A stretch of DNA of 64,000 nucleotides from Microbacterium faecale. Lineage in GTDB: Bacteria > Actinomycetota > Actinomycetes > Actinomycetales > Microbacteriaceae. Below the pieces are notes generated by a model. The model was given only the letters and a program-made list of their open reading frames with translations, searched no databases and was not told where the DNA came from. Of this stretch, positions 9,182 through 18,351 are shown piece by piece (the first letter of the stretch is position 1; every line of letters starts with the position of its first letter). The stretch is taken from contig NZ_BMHO01000001.1 of assembly GCF_014640975.1 (NCBI RefSeq), positions 444,166 through 508,165 of the forward strand. Direction: 5' to 3'. Both the position numbers and the translations under genes were made by a program.

Positions 9182-9200
9182 GTTTCATGAGACATGAAAC
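9182..9200. promoter_or_regulatory. Perfect inverted repeat, candidate RpiR-family operator
   Basis: The 19-nt palindrome GTTTCATGAGACATGAAAC has perfect 8-nt arms and a 3-nt spacer. It lies just upstream of the phosphatase/importer operon and downstream of the RpiR-type regulator gene. MurR/RpiR proteins often recognise TGAAA/TTTCA-type dyads, which this matches. Binding is inferred. Confidence 0.6.
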
Positions 9201-9300
9201 GTGATTACGTCCCGAGTGTGACGGGGCGAGGTGACGCGCGGGTGTCTGGCGGTCGACGTGGCGATGAACAGCGCTGGCCCGGTCGGTGACCGGCCCGCGA

Positions 9301-10131
9301 TCAGTCGTCGGCGAGGGCGTCGGCGATGACGTGGCGCATCTCGGCCACTTCGGGCGCATCGACGTTCGCGGCGAGCGCGGAGACGAGCGTGTGCAGCACG
9401 ATCGTGTGGCCGAGGCGCGCGAAGAACGGATCGATGTCGTGGCGTTCCCCGACCGGGCCCGTTGTCACCACGACGTCGGCGATGCGGCCGAGCGGCGAGC
9501 GCGCATAGCTCGTAATGAGCGACACCTGCGCCCCGCGATCGGCGGCCGCCGTGCACGCACGGAGGGACTGCACGTTCGCGCCCGAGTAGCTGAGGGCGAG
9601 GCACAGGTCATTCGCGCCGAGCGTGTGTGCTGCGAACTGCTGCGCGAGCGGATCCACGGGCGCCTCGACCGATCGGCCCAGGGTACTCAGCCGCATCGCG
9701 AAGTCCTGCATGGGAGGCCCCGAGAAGCCGTTGCCGACAAGCACGATGCGGCCGGCCGCACGGATCCGGTCGCAGAGCGCGTCGACGCGCGCGAGGTCGA
9801 CGCTCTCCTGCGCCAGGCGGATCGCGTCGACTGCGTCATCGAACGTTCCCGCCGCGTCGTCCGCGTCACGTTCGGCCATCGGAGCGGACCGCGCGAGCTC
9901 CAGACGAAGGTGCTGAAAGCCACGGAAGCCGAGGCTCTGGCAGGCGCGAATGACGGTCGCCGTCGACGTGCCGGCCGCCTCGGCGAGCTCGGCGGTCGAC
10001 CAGCCCGTCACGTGCTCCGGACGCTCGAGAACGATCGCCGACACGCGTCGCTCGCTGGGGCCGAGGGAGCCCGATGCGGACCGGATCCGCGAGAGCACGC
10101 TGATCTCGGGCCGCGCCGTCATCGTCCCCAT
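9301..10131 (-). CDS. MurR/RpiR family transcriptional regulator with SIS domain
   Basis: This 276-residue regulator has the RpiR-type N-terminal HTH (about residues 15-85, including WSTAELAEAAGTSTATVIRACQSLGF). A C-terminal SIS domain (about residues 115-260) contains GRIVLVGNGFSG and LALSYSGANVQSL, the usual phosphosugar-binding loops. SIS-domain regulators sense phosphorylated sugars. It is encoded immediately upstream of, and on the same strand as, the tyrosine phosphatase/metallophosphoesterase/AfuABC-like operon. A perfect palindrome lies in the 147-bp gap. It is the best candidate for the operon's regulator. Confidence 0.92.
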   Translation of the reverse strand: MGTMTARPEISVLSRIRSASGSLGPSERRVSAIVLERPEHVTGWSTAELAEAAGTSTATVIRACQSLGFRGFQHLRLELARSAPMAERDADDAAGTFDDAVDAIRLAQESVDLARVDALCDRIRAAGRIVLVGNGFSGPPMQDFAMRLSTLGRSVEAPVDPLAQQFAAHTLGANDLCLALSYSGANVQSLRACTAAADRGAQVSLITSYARSPLGRIADVVVTTGPVGERHDIDPFFARLGHTIVLHTLVSALAANVDAPEVAEMRHVIADALADD

Positions 10132-10201
10132 CCCGTCAGCATCGGATCACTGTATCGGAGCGAGGAGAACGCCGACGCGCGGGGGCAGAGACGCGGCCGG
10201 G

Positions 10202-11974
10202 TCAGACGCCGCCACCGCCGCCACCACCGCCGCCGCCTCCCGCAGAGCCGCCTCCCGAGGATCCGCCGGACGAGCTCGATGAACTGGAGGTGCTCGTCGA
10301 AAGCGACGACATACTGCTCGAGAACGACGCGGCGCTGAAGGCCCCGACCCCGTGGTACCAGTCGGGCGACGTGTCTCCATAGCGCACGGCGAGGTCCTTC
10401 GCCCAGCGTTCCTCGATGCCGAAGATCACGGCGAATGGCAGCAGGTCTTCATAGAGGTGCAGCACCTGGCGGTTGTCGGACGGGTCGATCGGCCGGCGCT
10501 CGGCGCCCTCGGGCGACTGCAGCATGCGGATCCGGTCAGCCTCCGCCCAGTTCATGAACATCTGCAGCCCGCGCAGGTGGTCGCGTACCTCGGCACCCTC
10601 CGGGCTGAGCGGGGTGCGCACGAGGAGGATGGTCGTGACGATGAACGTCAGAATCCCGAAGAAGAGGAGGATGGTCGGCAGGGCGGGGTGCACGTGCGTC
10701 ACGAGCGCGATGATGCCGAAGATGACCGCGCCGGCTCCGACAACAGCGCCCGCGAGGATCGGCCAGGCGACCGCGCCCGACGGCGGCTTGCGGTACCAGG
10801 GCTTGATGTTGCGCGCGGCGGTGGAGATCACCGCCTGAGCGACCTTCGCAAAGCGGTTATTGGTCCGTCCGAATGTGAAGGTGGCGCCGGGCTGCAGCTG
10901 CGGGAACAGACCCGTGAGCACCGCTCGGCCGTTCTGGTCGGCCCGGCCCGGATCCAGCAGCTGGGCATAGAACTGAGTGCCGCCCATCAGGAAGCTGCGC
11001 TTCTCTCCCTCGACGATGCGCACTGATCCGGCGACCGCCTGCTCGAGGATCTCCGCGGGGATCGCCTGCGCCTTCTTGCCCAGCAGCACGGCCGACCGGA
11101 TGGCGTCCCAGCCACGAGGCGGGCCGAACTCGGGGATGATCGTCGGTCGTCCCGGCGAGTCCCGCAGGTGGCGGGAGCGCATGATGCTCGCCCACACGAG
11201 CACGCCGACGCCGAGTACCGCGAAGCCCATCTGCGCGATCGCCCATCCCGACGCGAACGGCGAGGCGTCGAACTCCGTGAAGGTGTCGCGTTCGAACCCG
11301 ATGCCGACCGTCATCACGCCGTAGGGACCGATCCCGGTTGCCTCCGCGGTGTAGACGGTGCGTCCCTCCGGATCCTGCGAGCGGAGGATGCTGCACTGGT
11401 CGGTCGCACCGGCTGCGCCGGCGTAGCACGCCGCGTCGTCGGTCAGGGCTCCCTCGAGCGTCGGGTCGACGCGAACCTCGGCGGTGATGCGGTCGAAGGC
11501 CTGCGCCCACTCTTCGCCGTTGACGTCCCAGTAGAACTCGTCGAGCCCGTTGTCCATCGTGCTCGCGACGTTCTCGAGCGTGTACGTGAAGACGTACGTC
11601 TGCGGGCCGTGCACGTACTCTCCCGCGTCGGAGGTGATCGAGTAGTACCCGTCCTCCGTCTCGGTCGAGGCCGGTCGCGGCGTTCCCGTCTCATCGGTGA
11701 CGGACACGAGGTCGGGCTTGAGCGGCTGACCGAACGACGACGTCAGGATCGCCCGTCGCATGCCCCGGTTCTGATCGTGCTCCGGGAACTGCGCGACGAA
11801 CGTCTCGGTCACGGTCGCGACCGCGGCACCGTCCTCGTTCTGCGACAGCTCGTAGACGACGTCCAGGCTCGAGAAGGTGAAATCGTCGACGTCCGCGGCC
11901 GCGGGCGCTGCCGCCACGAGCGCGATGAGTGCCGAGAGGCCGACTCCAGAGAGGATTCTTGCGATTCGACGCAT
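10202..11974 (-). CDS. DUF2207 domain membrane protein with Gly-rich tail
   Basis: The 590-residue protein has a Sec-type signal peptide (MRRIARILSG, hydrophobic run, APAAADVDD). An extracytoplasmic DUF2207 N-terminal domain follows (about residues 28-230, beginning with FTFSSLDVVYELSQNEDG). Then come a transmembrane segment (about 245-265), a cytoplasmic region, and two more membrane segments near residues 390-440. The tail is an unusual Ser/Gly tract ending in a run of glycines, common in this family (GGGGG-tail proteins of actinobacteria). The function of DUF2207 is unknown. The gene stands alone, and a -10-like TAGGGT lies 6 nt before the ATG. Confidence 0.88.
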   Translation of the reverse strand: MRRIARILSGVGLSALIALVAAAPAAADVDDFTFSSLDVVYELSQNEDGAAVATVTETFVAQFPEHDQNRGMRRAILTSSFGQPLKPDLVSVTDETGTPRPASTETEDGYYSITSDAGEYVHGPQTYVFTYTLENVASTMDNGLDEFYWDVNGEEWAQAFDRITAEVRVDPTLEGALTDDAACYAGAAGATDQCSILRSQDPEGRTVYTAEATGIGPYGVMTVGIGFERDTFTEFDASPFASGWAIAQMGFAVLGVGVLVWASIMRSRHLRDSPGRPTIIPEFGPPRGWDAIRSAVLLGKKAQAIPAEILEQAVAGSVRIVEGEKRSFLMGGTQFYAQLLDPGRADQNGRAVLTGLFPQLQPGATFTFGRTNNRFAKVAQAVISTAARNIKPWYRKPPSGAVAWPILAGAVVGAGAVIFGIIALVTHVHPALPTILLFFGILTFIVTTILLVRTPLSPEGAEVRDHLRGLQMFMNWAEADRIRMLQSPEGAERRPIDPSDNRQVLHLYEDLLPFAVIFGIEERWAKDLAVRYGDTSPDWYHGVGAFSAASFSSSMSSLSTSTSSSSSSSGGSSGGGSAGGGGGGGGGGGV

Positions 11975-11980
11975 GAATTC

Positions 11981-11986
11981 ACCCTA
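11981..11986 (-). promoter_or_regulatory. -10 element TAGGGT, leaderless start of the DUF2207 gene
   Basis: On the minus strand TAGGGT is followed by 6 nt and then the ATG at 11974. No Shine-Dalgarno sequence is present. The same spacing recurs at nucS, the HAD gene, crgA and aroQ. Confidence 0.45.
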
Positions 11987-12008
11987 TGCGCGTGACCGCC
12001 GCATCATG

Positions 12009-12356
12009 TCATCCGGAGTCGCGCATCACGTCGATGTCGTCGGCGAGCTCGTCGATGATCATCGAGTCGTCGTCGACGCTGCGGTTGCGGTATGCCTGTC
12101 GTCCAACCATATGTGCGGCGAGCGGGGCCGACGCCATCTGGATGACGATGATCGGGACGATGAAGGCGAGCGCCGCCCACGAGCGCAGGCCCACGGCCAC
12201 CGCGATCGCGATGATGAGCATCCCCAGCACCTGGGGCTTCGTGGCGGCGTGGAGGCGCGTGACGACATCCGGGAACCGCAGCAGGCCGATCGACGCCGTG
12301 AGACAGAGGATCGCGCCGAGGAGCACGAGCACGAGCGCGACGATGTCGAGGATCAT
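12009..12356 (-). CDS. mnhG: Na+/H+ antiporter subunit G (MrpG/MnhG)
   Basis: The 115-residue, three-helix subunit of the Mrp cation/proton antiporter contains the family motif LLRFPDVVTRLHAATKPQVLG. The hydrophobic segments lie at about residues 3-23, 44-62 and 64-82. The charged tail after residue 90 (SVDDDSMIIDELADDID) is likely cytosolic. It is the last gene of the mrp operon, and its ATG overlaps the end of mnhF by 4 nt. Mrp complexes expel Na+ and support alkali tolerance and pH homeostasis using proton motive force. Confidence 0.95.
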   Translation of the reverse strand: MILDIVALVLVLLGAILCLTASIGLLRFPDVVTRLHAATKPQVLGMLIIAIAVAVGLRSWAALAFIVPIIVIQMASAPLAAHMVGRQAYRNRSVDDDSMIIDELADDIDVMRDSG

Positions 12357-12640
12357 CGCTCCCCCCTCTCCTGGGCGCGGTCGCGGCGCGCGACGAAGCG
12401 CGCGACGGCGATCGTGCCGAGCACGCCGGTGCCGGCGATGACGAGCATTGCCGGCAGCGTATAGGTGTGCTGATTGATGACGGCCTCCGCGCCCATGATG
12501 CAGAGCACCTCCGTGAGCAGCACATCGCTCGCCACGGCGCGGTCGAGGATCGACGGGCCCTTGATCATTCGGATGATCGCGAGGATCGCGGCGACGGCGA
12601 ACACCGTGCCGATCGCGGTGATGAGGATCGTCTCGGTCAT
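12353..12640 (-). CDS. mnhF: Na+/H+ antiporter subunit F (MrpF/MnhF)
   Basis: This 95-residue subunit has three transmembrane helices and the family signature IRMIKGPSILDRAVASDVL. It overlaps mnhE upstream and mnhG downstream by 4 nt each, indicating translational coupling. MrpF is an obligate small subunit of the hetero-oligomeric Mrp antiporter and was once also linked to bile-salt efflux in Bacillus. Confidence 0.95.
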   Translation of the reverse strand: MTETILITAIGTVFAVAAILAIIRMIKGPSILDRAVASDVLLTEVLCIMGAEAVINQHTYTLPAMLVIAGTGVLGTIAVARFVARRDRAQERGER

Positions 12641-13242
12641 GACGCGCCACCTCCGCGCGGGCGCTCGGCCCCGACCCGTATCCGGCGCTCGACGAACGTC
12701 TCGCCTCCCGCTCGGACGGTCTCGAGGGCAGAGCGCGATCCGACGGCACGCACGATCCGCGCTTCCCAGCGCAGCGCGCCCTCGCGGATCCCAACGAGCC
12801 CGCGCGCTGAGGTCACCCCGATCACGTGGAGGAACAGCACGCGGTTGCGGCGATCGGATTCGATGACCGTACTACCGGGAACGAGCGAGAGCGCGACGCC
12901 CACGTGCGTCATGATGAGGTCGTCATCGATGCGCAGGGGTACGCGCACGATCGCGGAGGTCGGCACACCGGGTGTGATCGCCTGCCACGCGACCTGCAGT
13001 GCCCCCGAGATCAGCTCGAGAACGAACTGGAGGAGCGCGACGACCAGCCACCACAGGTTCACGCGGCCCGACAGCTCGGCCGCAGGCAGCCGGAAGGCGT
13101 TCGTGACGAAGACCGCGACGGCGATCCCTGTGACGAGGGCGAGCACCGTGAATTGGCCCCACAGGAGCATCCAGAGCACGACGAGCCATACGAAGAACGG
13201 CAGCTGCGTCCACAGGTGGTGGAACGATTCGCGCGGGCTCAT
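12637..13242 (-). CDS. mnhE: Na+/H+ antiporter subunit E (MrpE/MnhE)
   Basis: The protein is 201 residues from ATG 13242, which gives the usual 4-nt overlap with mnhD; the further upstream ATG at 13314 lies inside mnhD. Transmembrane helices near the N-terminus (LPFFVWLVVLWMLLWG and a second just after it) are followed by LWWLVVALLQFVLELISG. A soluble C-terminal domain contains the conserved ALSLVPGSTVIE. The tail is Arg-rich. This is the standard MrpE subunit of the antiporter complex. Confidence 0.93.
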   Translation of the reverse strand: MSPRESFHHLWTQLPFFVWLVVLWMLLWGQFTVLALVTGIAVAVFVTNAFRLPAAELSGRVNLWWLVVALLQFVLELISGALQVAWQAITPGVPTSAIVRVPLRIDDDLIMTHVGVALSLVPGSTVIESDRRNRVLFLHVIGVTSARGLVGIREGALRWEARIVRAVGSRSALETVRAGGETFVERRIRVGAERPRGGGAS

Positions 13243-14795
13243 GAGTCCTGCTCCACGTCGACGAGCTGAACAAGCGAGATGGGTTCGAGCAGCGCGTCGC
13301 CGACGCGCTGACACACATCGTAGATCGGCCCCGCGAACACGGTCAGGGCGAGGCTCGCGACGACCATGCCGATCGTGGCGCCCGACATGACGCGAGGAAT
13401 CTCACGGCGCCGGGTCTGGTGGTCGGCCGCCGGCGCATCGGTGAGGTGGCCGAAGCGGTCGACGGTCTCCGCGGTCTCCTCCTTCACGCGCCAGAACGCG
13501 AGGTTCCACGCGCGCATGAGTGCGTAGAGCGTGAGGAGCGAGGTCACCACGCCCGCCCCGATCGATACCCACATGATGGGGGTGCCGACGTCGGCGGCTG
13601 CATCGAACAGCGCCACCTTGCCGATGAAGCCGGAGAACGGCGGCAGGCCGCCGAGGTTGAGCGCCGGGATGAAGTAGAGCCCGGCGATGAGCGGCGACGC
13701 CGTGAGCAGACCCTTGATGCGCACGATCGACGTGGATCCCGCGTAGCGCTCGATCAGCCCCACCGCGAGGAACAGCGTCGTCTGCACCACGATGTGGTGG
13801 ATGATGTAATACACCGTCGCGCCGACCGCGGCCTCCGTCGCGATCGCGATGCCGAAGATCATGTAGCCGACGTGACTGACGAGCGTGAACGAGAGGATCC
13901 GTTTCAGCTCCGCCTGCGCGATCGCGCCGAGGATGCCCACGATCATCGTCGCGACCGCGGCGATCGCGAGGGGCAGATTGAGGTCGCTCACCCCGAACAG
14001 CTGCGTCTCGGTGCGGATGATCGCGTAGACGCCGACCTTCGTGAGCAGGCCTGCGAACACCGCCGTGACGGGCGCGGGCGCGGTCGGGTACGAGTCCGGC
14101 AGCCAGAAGGACAGCGGGAACACGGCGGCCTTGATCGCGAACCCGAGCAGCAGCATGATGTGCAGCACCATCTGCACGTCCGGTGGGATCTCCTGCATGC
14201 GCTCGGCGATCTGGGCCATGTTGACCGTGCCGAGGGCGCTGTAGATCATGGCGATCGCCGAGAGGAAGATGATGCTCGACACGAGCGAGACGACGATGTA
14301 GACAGTGCCGGTGCGGATCCGCGACTCGGTGGAGCCGAGCGTGATGAGCACGTACGACGCGACGAGCAGCATCTCGAAGCCGACGTAGAGGTTGAACAGG
14401 TCGCCCGCGATGAAGGTGTCGAAGATGCCCGCGGCGAGGATGAGGTAGGACGGGTGGAAGATCGACACCGGCGTGTCCTCGTCGCCGTCAGCGGCGCCCT
14501 GTCCGACCGAGAAGAGCAGAACCGCGAGGAGCACGATGCTCGACACCGCCACGAGCAGTGCCGCGAGGCGGTCGACGTACAGGACGATTCCGAAGGGCAG
14601 CGGCCAGCCACCGACCGACACGGCGAGGGGCGTGCCGAGATCGACCGCCACCAGCATCACCAGCGCGAGCACGAACGTCGCCGACAGCGTGATGACCGAC
14701 ACGGCCACCTGCGCCCGGCTACGACGACCCAGGAGCAGCGTGAGGGCCGCGCCGAAGAGCGGCAGGATGACGAAGAGCGGAACGAGCAAGCTCAC
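13239..14795 (-). CDS. mnhD: Na+/H+ antiporter subunit D (MrpD/MnhD)
   Basis: The 518-residue proton-translocating subunit is homologous to NuoM/NuoN of complex I, with about 14 transmembrane helices. The conserved proton path includes a Glu in the fifth helix (LYVGFEMLLVASYVLI) and the central Lys in LLGFAIKAAVFPLSFWLPDSYP. It overlaps mnhC upstream (ATG at 14795) and mnhE downstream by 4 nt each. Length and order match actinobacterial mrp operons. Confidence 0.95.
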   Translation of the reverse strand: MSLLVPLFVILPLFGAALTLLLGRRSRAQVAVSVITLSATFVLALVMLVAVDLGTPLAVSVGGWPLPFGIVLYVDRLAALLVAVSSIVLLAVLLFSVGQGAADGDEDTPVSIFHPSYLILAAGIFDTFIAGDLFNLYVGFEMLLVASYVLITLGSTESRIRTGTVYIVVSLVSSIIFLSAIAMIYSALGTVNMAQIAERMQEIPPDVQMVLHIMLLLGFAIKAAVFPLSFWLPDSYPTAPAPVTAVFAGLLTKVGVYAIIRTETQLFGVSDLNLPLAIAAVATMIVGILGAIAQAELKRILSFTLVSHVGYMIFGIAIATEAAVGATVYYIIHHIVVQTTLFLAVGLIERYAGSTSIVRIKGLLTASPLIAGLYFIPALNLGGLPPFSGFIGKVALFDAAADVGTPIMWVSIGAGVVTSLLTLYALMRAWNLAFWRVKEETAETVDRFGHLTDAPAADHQTRRREIPRVMSGATIGMVVASLALTVFAGPIYDVCQRVGDALLEPISLVQLVDVEQDS

Positions 14796-15277
14796 GATCG
14801 GCCCTCGTCCCCGCGAATGATGTCGTGCGACGACGTGACGGGCTTCGCGGTCCCGGGAGCGAACTCGGTCGTCTCCTCGTCTTCTTCTTCGGCGTCCTCT
14901 TCTTCGACGTCGAGCACGTCCTCCGTCTCGACGGCGCGCTCGCGCAGTGCGATGTCTTCCTCGTCGTCGACCACGGTGTCTGCCTCACCGAGCTGCCACG
15001 AACGGTAGATGAGCGCGAGGAGGAACGCGCTGACGGCGAAGGTGATCACGATCGCCGTCAGCATGAGCGCCTGCGGCAACGGATCGCTCGTATTCTCAGA
15101 CCCGGCGAACGGCGCAACGCCGGGGAAGCCGAGCGAGATGAGCAGCAGCAGGTTCGTCGCGTTGCCGAGGAGCAGGAACCCGATCAGCACGCGCGTCAGG
15201 CTGCGCTCGAGCATCGAATAGACGCCGCACGCATACAGCACGGCCATCACGACGACCAGGGTGCCCGAGATGCTCAC
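14792..15277 (-). CDS. mnhC: Na+/H+ antiporter subunit C (MrpC/MnhC) with acidic tail
   Basis: The NuoK-like subunit starts with GTG at 15277, overlapping the stop of the A/B gene by 4 nt. Its 161 residues include three helices (about 3-21, 29-50 and 70-92) and the family loop LIGFLLLGNATNLLLL. After residue 97 comes an unusual 60-residue cytosolic extension dominated by Glu and Asp (for example VEEEDAEEEDEETTE). Typical MrpC proteins are about 110-130 residues, so the tail is an addition of unknown role. Confidence 0.93.
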   Translation of the reverse strand: MSISGTLVVVMAVLYACGVYSMLERSLTRVLIGFLLLGNATNLLLLISLGFPGVAPFAGSENTSDPLPQALMLTAIVITFAVSAFLLALIYRSWQLGEADTVVDDEEDIALRERAVETEDVLDVEEEDAEEEDEETTEFAPGTAKPVTSSHDIIRGDEGRS

Positions 15278-18204
15278 AGTCGCGCTCCCTCCTTGGCCAT
15301 GCCTTCCGTGATCTGGCGGTCGACCTCGGCGCCGAGCGAGCGCAGCACGTCGAGCACGAGGCCGACGACGACGAGGTAGACGCCGATGTCGAAGAACGTC
15401 GACGACACGAACTCGATGTGTCCGAACACGGGGATGTCGGCCTCCCAGACGGCGCGCGTGAGGGGTTCTGCGCCGAAGAACATCGGGGCGACCGCCGTGC
15501 CGACGGCGATGAGCATGCCGGCGCCCAGCATGTAGCCCGCGTCGGTGGGCGCCGCGATGCCGAGCTCGTAGCGCCCTCCCGCGACGTAACGCATGACGAG
15601 GGCGAGTCCGGCAACGAGGCCGCCCGCGAACCCGCCCCCCGGCAGGTTGTGGCCGGCGAAGAGCAGGAAGATGGAGATGACGATGATCGTGTGGAACAGG
15701 ATCCGCACGATGACCTCGAGGATCATCGAGCGCGACTCCGAGGCCATCGACGTCCCGCCAACGAGCCAGGCCCGCTGTCCGTACCGCGTCTCGCTCGTCT
15801 GGAACCGCAGACCCTCGGTCGTCTCGACGAGCGGGCGTCGGCGTGCGGCGCGCCGGACGCCGGACGGGAGTCGCTCGCGGATCGTGTCGCGTACCGCAGA
15901 GATCCGGTCTCCGCGCGCGGTGATGAACACGAGAGACGCGACGCCGGTCGCCGCGAGGACGAGGACGCTCAGCTCGCCCATCGTGTCCCACCCACGCAGG
16001 TCGACGAGCGCGACGTTGACGACGTTCTGTCCGTGGCCGATCTCGTATGCCATCTCGTTCCAGTCGGCCGAGATGGGCGGATGGATCCGCGCGCCCGCCG
16101 CGACGATCGCGAGGATCGCCATCGTGACGCCGACGCCGGCACCGATCACGGCCCGGAGCACGCGCGATCCCGACCCGTTGTGACTGCCGAGACGCGACGG
16201 GATCCGCCGCAGCACGAGCGAGAAGGCGATGAGCATCACCGTCTCAATGAGCACCTGTGTGACCGCGAGGTCGGGGGCGCCGCTCGTGCCGAATAGCACG
16301 ACCATGCCGAGCCCCGTCACCGAGACCAGCACGACGCCCGTGAAGCGCTTCTGCGCGCGCACACCCGCGATGCCCGCGACGATCATCAGCACGGCGGCGA
16401 CGGGCTGCACCGGATGCTGCCAGGTGTCGACGAGCACGGTCCATCCCTCGCCCGTGAGCAGCGTCGCCGCCTCGGCGGCGATGAGCACGATGAAGATCGT
16501 GCCGACGTAGATCGGCAGGGATCCGCTCTGAGTCGTGCGCGTGACGAGCACGGCAAGTCGATCGACGGCGCGCGTCACGATGTAGTAGACGTCGTTCGCC
16601 TGGAAGGGCAGCAGACGCGGACGGCGGTGCCACTTCGTGCGCTGGAGGAGCCAGAAGATCGCAGCGCCGACGGCGAGCGCGACCGCTGAAAGTCCGAGCG
16701 CCGGTTCCCATCCGTGCCACAGCGCGAGGTGGTAGCTGCCGTCGCCGACCGTGTCGGCGTAGCCTTCGAGAATCCCGCCCCACCAGCTGGCGGTGACCCC
16801 GGCGGCCGCCGTCGCCGCCGCGAGCGCGAGGGGGCTCGCGACGAAGCCCATCGGCGCTCCGGGCCACGCGACGTCGGCGACGGCGCGCCCGTCGTCATCC
16901 TTCTTGCGCGCGAACGCTCCCCACACGAAACGCGCGGCGTATGCCGCGGTCAGCATGGATCCGACGACGATGCCGATCAACGCGACGAGACCCCAGACGG
17001 ATCCGTCGAGCCACGCCTCGAGAAGCGAGGTGAGCGCGGCTTCCTTCGCGACGAATCCGGCGAGCGGCGGGATCCCGGCCATCGAGGCGGCCGAGATCAC
17101 CGCGACGGTTGCGAGCACGGGTGCCTGGCGGCCGAGTCCGCTGAGCTGATCGATGTCGCGCGTCGACAGCTGACGGTCGATGATTCCGACGACGAGGAAC
17201 AGTGCGGCTTTAAACAGCGCGTGAGCGAGCACCAGCGACACCCCGGCGAGCGCCGCATCGCGCGTGCCGAAGCCGACAACCGAGGCGATAAAGCCGAGCT
17301 GGCTGACCGTGCCGAAGGCGAGCAGTCGCTTGAGGTCGTTCTCGCGCAGGGCCTGCAGTCCGCCGATGAGCATCGTGAGGATGCCGAGCCCCACGACGAT
17401 GGGCCGCCACGGCGCCGTTTCCGCGAACGCCGGCGCGAAGCGGGCAAGCAGGTAGATGCCCGCCTTCACCATGGCCGCGGCGTGGAGGTACGCGCTGACG
17501 GGGGTCGGCGCCGCCATGGCGCCCGGCAGCCAGAAGTGGAACGGGAAGAGGGCGGACTTGCTGATCGCGCCGATCAGCAAGCAGATGACGGCGGCTTCCA
17601 CGAGCGCGCCCGTGGGCGGGGACGCGAGGATCGCGGCGATACTCGTCGTGTCTGAGACACTGACGAGGATGACGGCGCCGACGAACATGACAAGGCCGCC
17701 GAGAGTCGTCGTCAGGAGCGCCTGGAGTGCGGCGCGGCGGGCGGCGGCGCGGGCGAATGAGTGGCCGATCAGCAGGTAGGACAGGATGCTCGTGATCTCC
17801 CAGAACATCACGAGCATGATCAGGTCGTCCGTGAGGACGAGGCCGTACATCGCCCCGGCGAACGCCGTCATCACGGCGGCGAAGCGCCCCGTGCTGTCGC
17901 TCGCCCCGCGGAAGTAATTCCGGCAGTAGAACACCACGAGCGCGCCGACGCCCGTGACGATGAGCGTCATCAGCCAGCTGAGCGTGTCCATCCGCATCGA
18001 GATCTCGATGCCGAGTGGGCGGATCCATTCGTATGTCTCGAACGGAATGTCGCCGTCGACGACGCGAGGGCCGAGCAGCGCGGCGTGGACGAAGGCCGCC
18101 AGCGGCACGAGCGTCGCGACGTAGAAGACGCGCCCACCGATGAGTCGCCCGAGCGGCACGCAGAGAATCGACGCGATGGCGAACACGAGGAGCAGCGCGA
18201 GCAT
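15274..18204 (-). CDS. mnhA: Na+/H+ antiporter subunit A fused to subunit B (MrpAB)
   Basis: The 976-residue first subunit of the Mrp antiporter has a NuoL-like N-terminal half with about 14 helices and the proton-path residues in MFWEITSILSYLLIG and AISKSALFPFHFWLPGAM. Next come a DUF4040-like MrpA C-terminal section and a complete MrpB domain. The MrpB domain begins near residue 825 (LEVIVRILFHTIIVISIFLL) and includes GHNLPGGGFAGGLVAG. The A-B fusion is normal in actinobacteria. ATG 18204 follows GAGGAGA; the upstream frame is spurious and overlaps nucS. It is the first gene of the six-gene operon and is divergent from nucS. Confidence 0.94.
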   Translation of the reverse strand: MLALLLVFAIASILCVPLGRLIGGRVFYVATLVPLAAFVHAALLGPRVVDGDIPFETYEWIRPLGIEISMRMDTLSWLMTLIVTGVGALVVFYCRNYFRGASDSTGRFAAVMTAFAGAMYGLVLTDDLIMLVMFWEITSILSYLLIGHSFARAAARRAALQALLTTTLGGLVMFVGAVILVSVSDTTSIAAILASPPTGALVEAAVICLLIGAISKSALFPFHFWLPGAMAAPTPVSAYLHAAAMVKAGIYLLARFAPAFAETAPWRPIVVGLGILTMLIGGLQALRENDLKRLLAFGTVSQLGFIASVVGFGTRDAALAGVSLVLAHALFKAALFLVVGIIDRQLSTRDIDQLSGLGRQAPVLATVAVISAASMAGIPPLAGFVAKEAALTSLLEAWLDGSVWGLVALIGIVVGSMLTAAYAARFVWGAFARKKDDDGRAVADVAWPGAPMGFVASPLALAAATAAAGVTASWWGGILEGYADTVGDGSYHLALWHGWEPALGLSAVALAVGAAIFWLLQRTKWHRRPRLLPFQANDVYYIVTRAVDRLAVLVTRTTQSGSLPIYVGTIFIVLIAAEAATLLTGEGWTVLVDTWQHPVQPVAAVLMIVAGIAGVRAQKRFTGVVLVSVTGLGMVVLFGTSGAPDLAVTQVLIETVMLIAFSLVLRRIPSRLGSHNGSGSRVLRAVIGAGVGVTMAILAIVAAGARIHPPISADWNEMAYEIGHGQNVVNVALVDLRGWDTMGELSVLVLAATGVASLVFITARGDRISAVRDTIRERLPSGVRRAARRRPLVETTEGLRFQTSETRYGQRAWLVGGTSMASESRSMILEVIVRILFHTIIVISIFLLFAGHNLPGGGFAGGLVAGLALVMRYVAGGRYELGIAAPTDAGYMLGAGMLIAVGTAVAPMFFGAEPLTRAVWEADIPVFGHIEFVSSTFFDIGVYLVVVGLVLDVLRSLGAEVDRQITEGMAKEGARL

Positions 18205-18351
18205 CGGTCTCCTCGTCGTCGTGTCGGACACAGGGGCACCGACGGCGGGTGTGGGGGTTATGTCAATTCTAAGGGCGGGCGGAAACGCCGCGGCGCACAC
18301 GGGATGACATTCGGTCGCAGATTTCCCGCACGCGGCCGTGCTCCACACGGT

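Noticed and set aside
10202..10252. GCC/CCG-rich trinucleotide run resembling a tandem repeat
   Set aside because: It encodes the Gly-rich tail of the DUF2207 protein and is explained by codon repetition.
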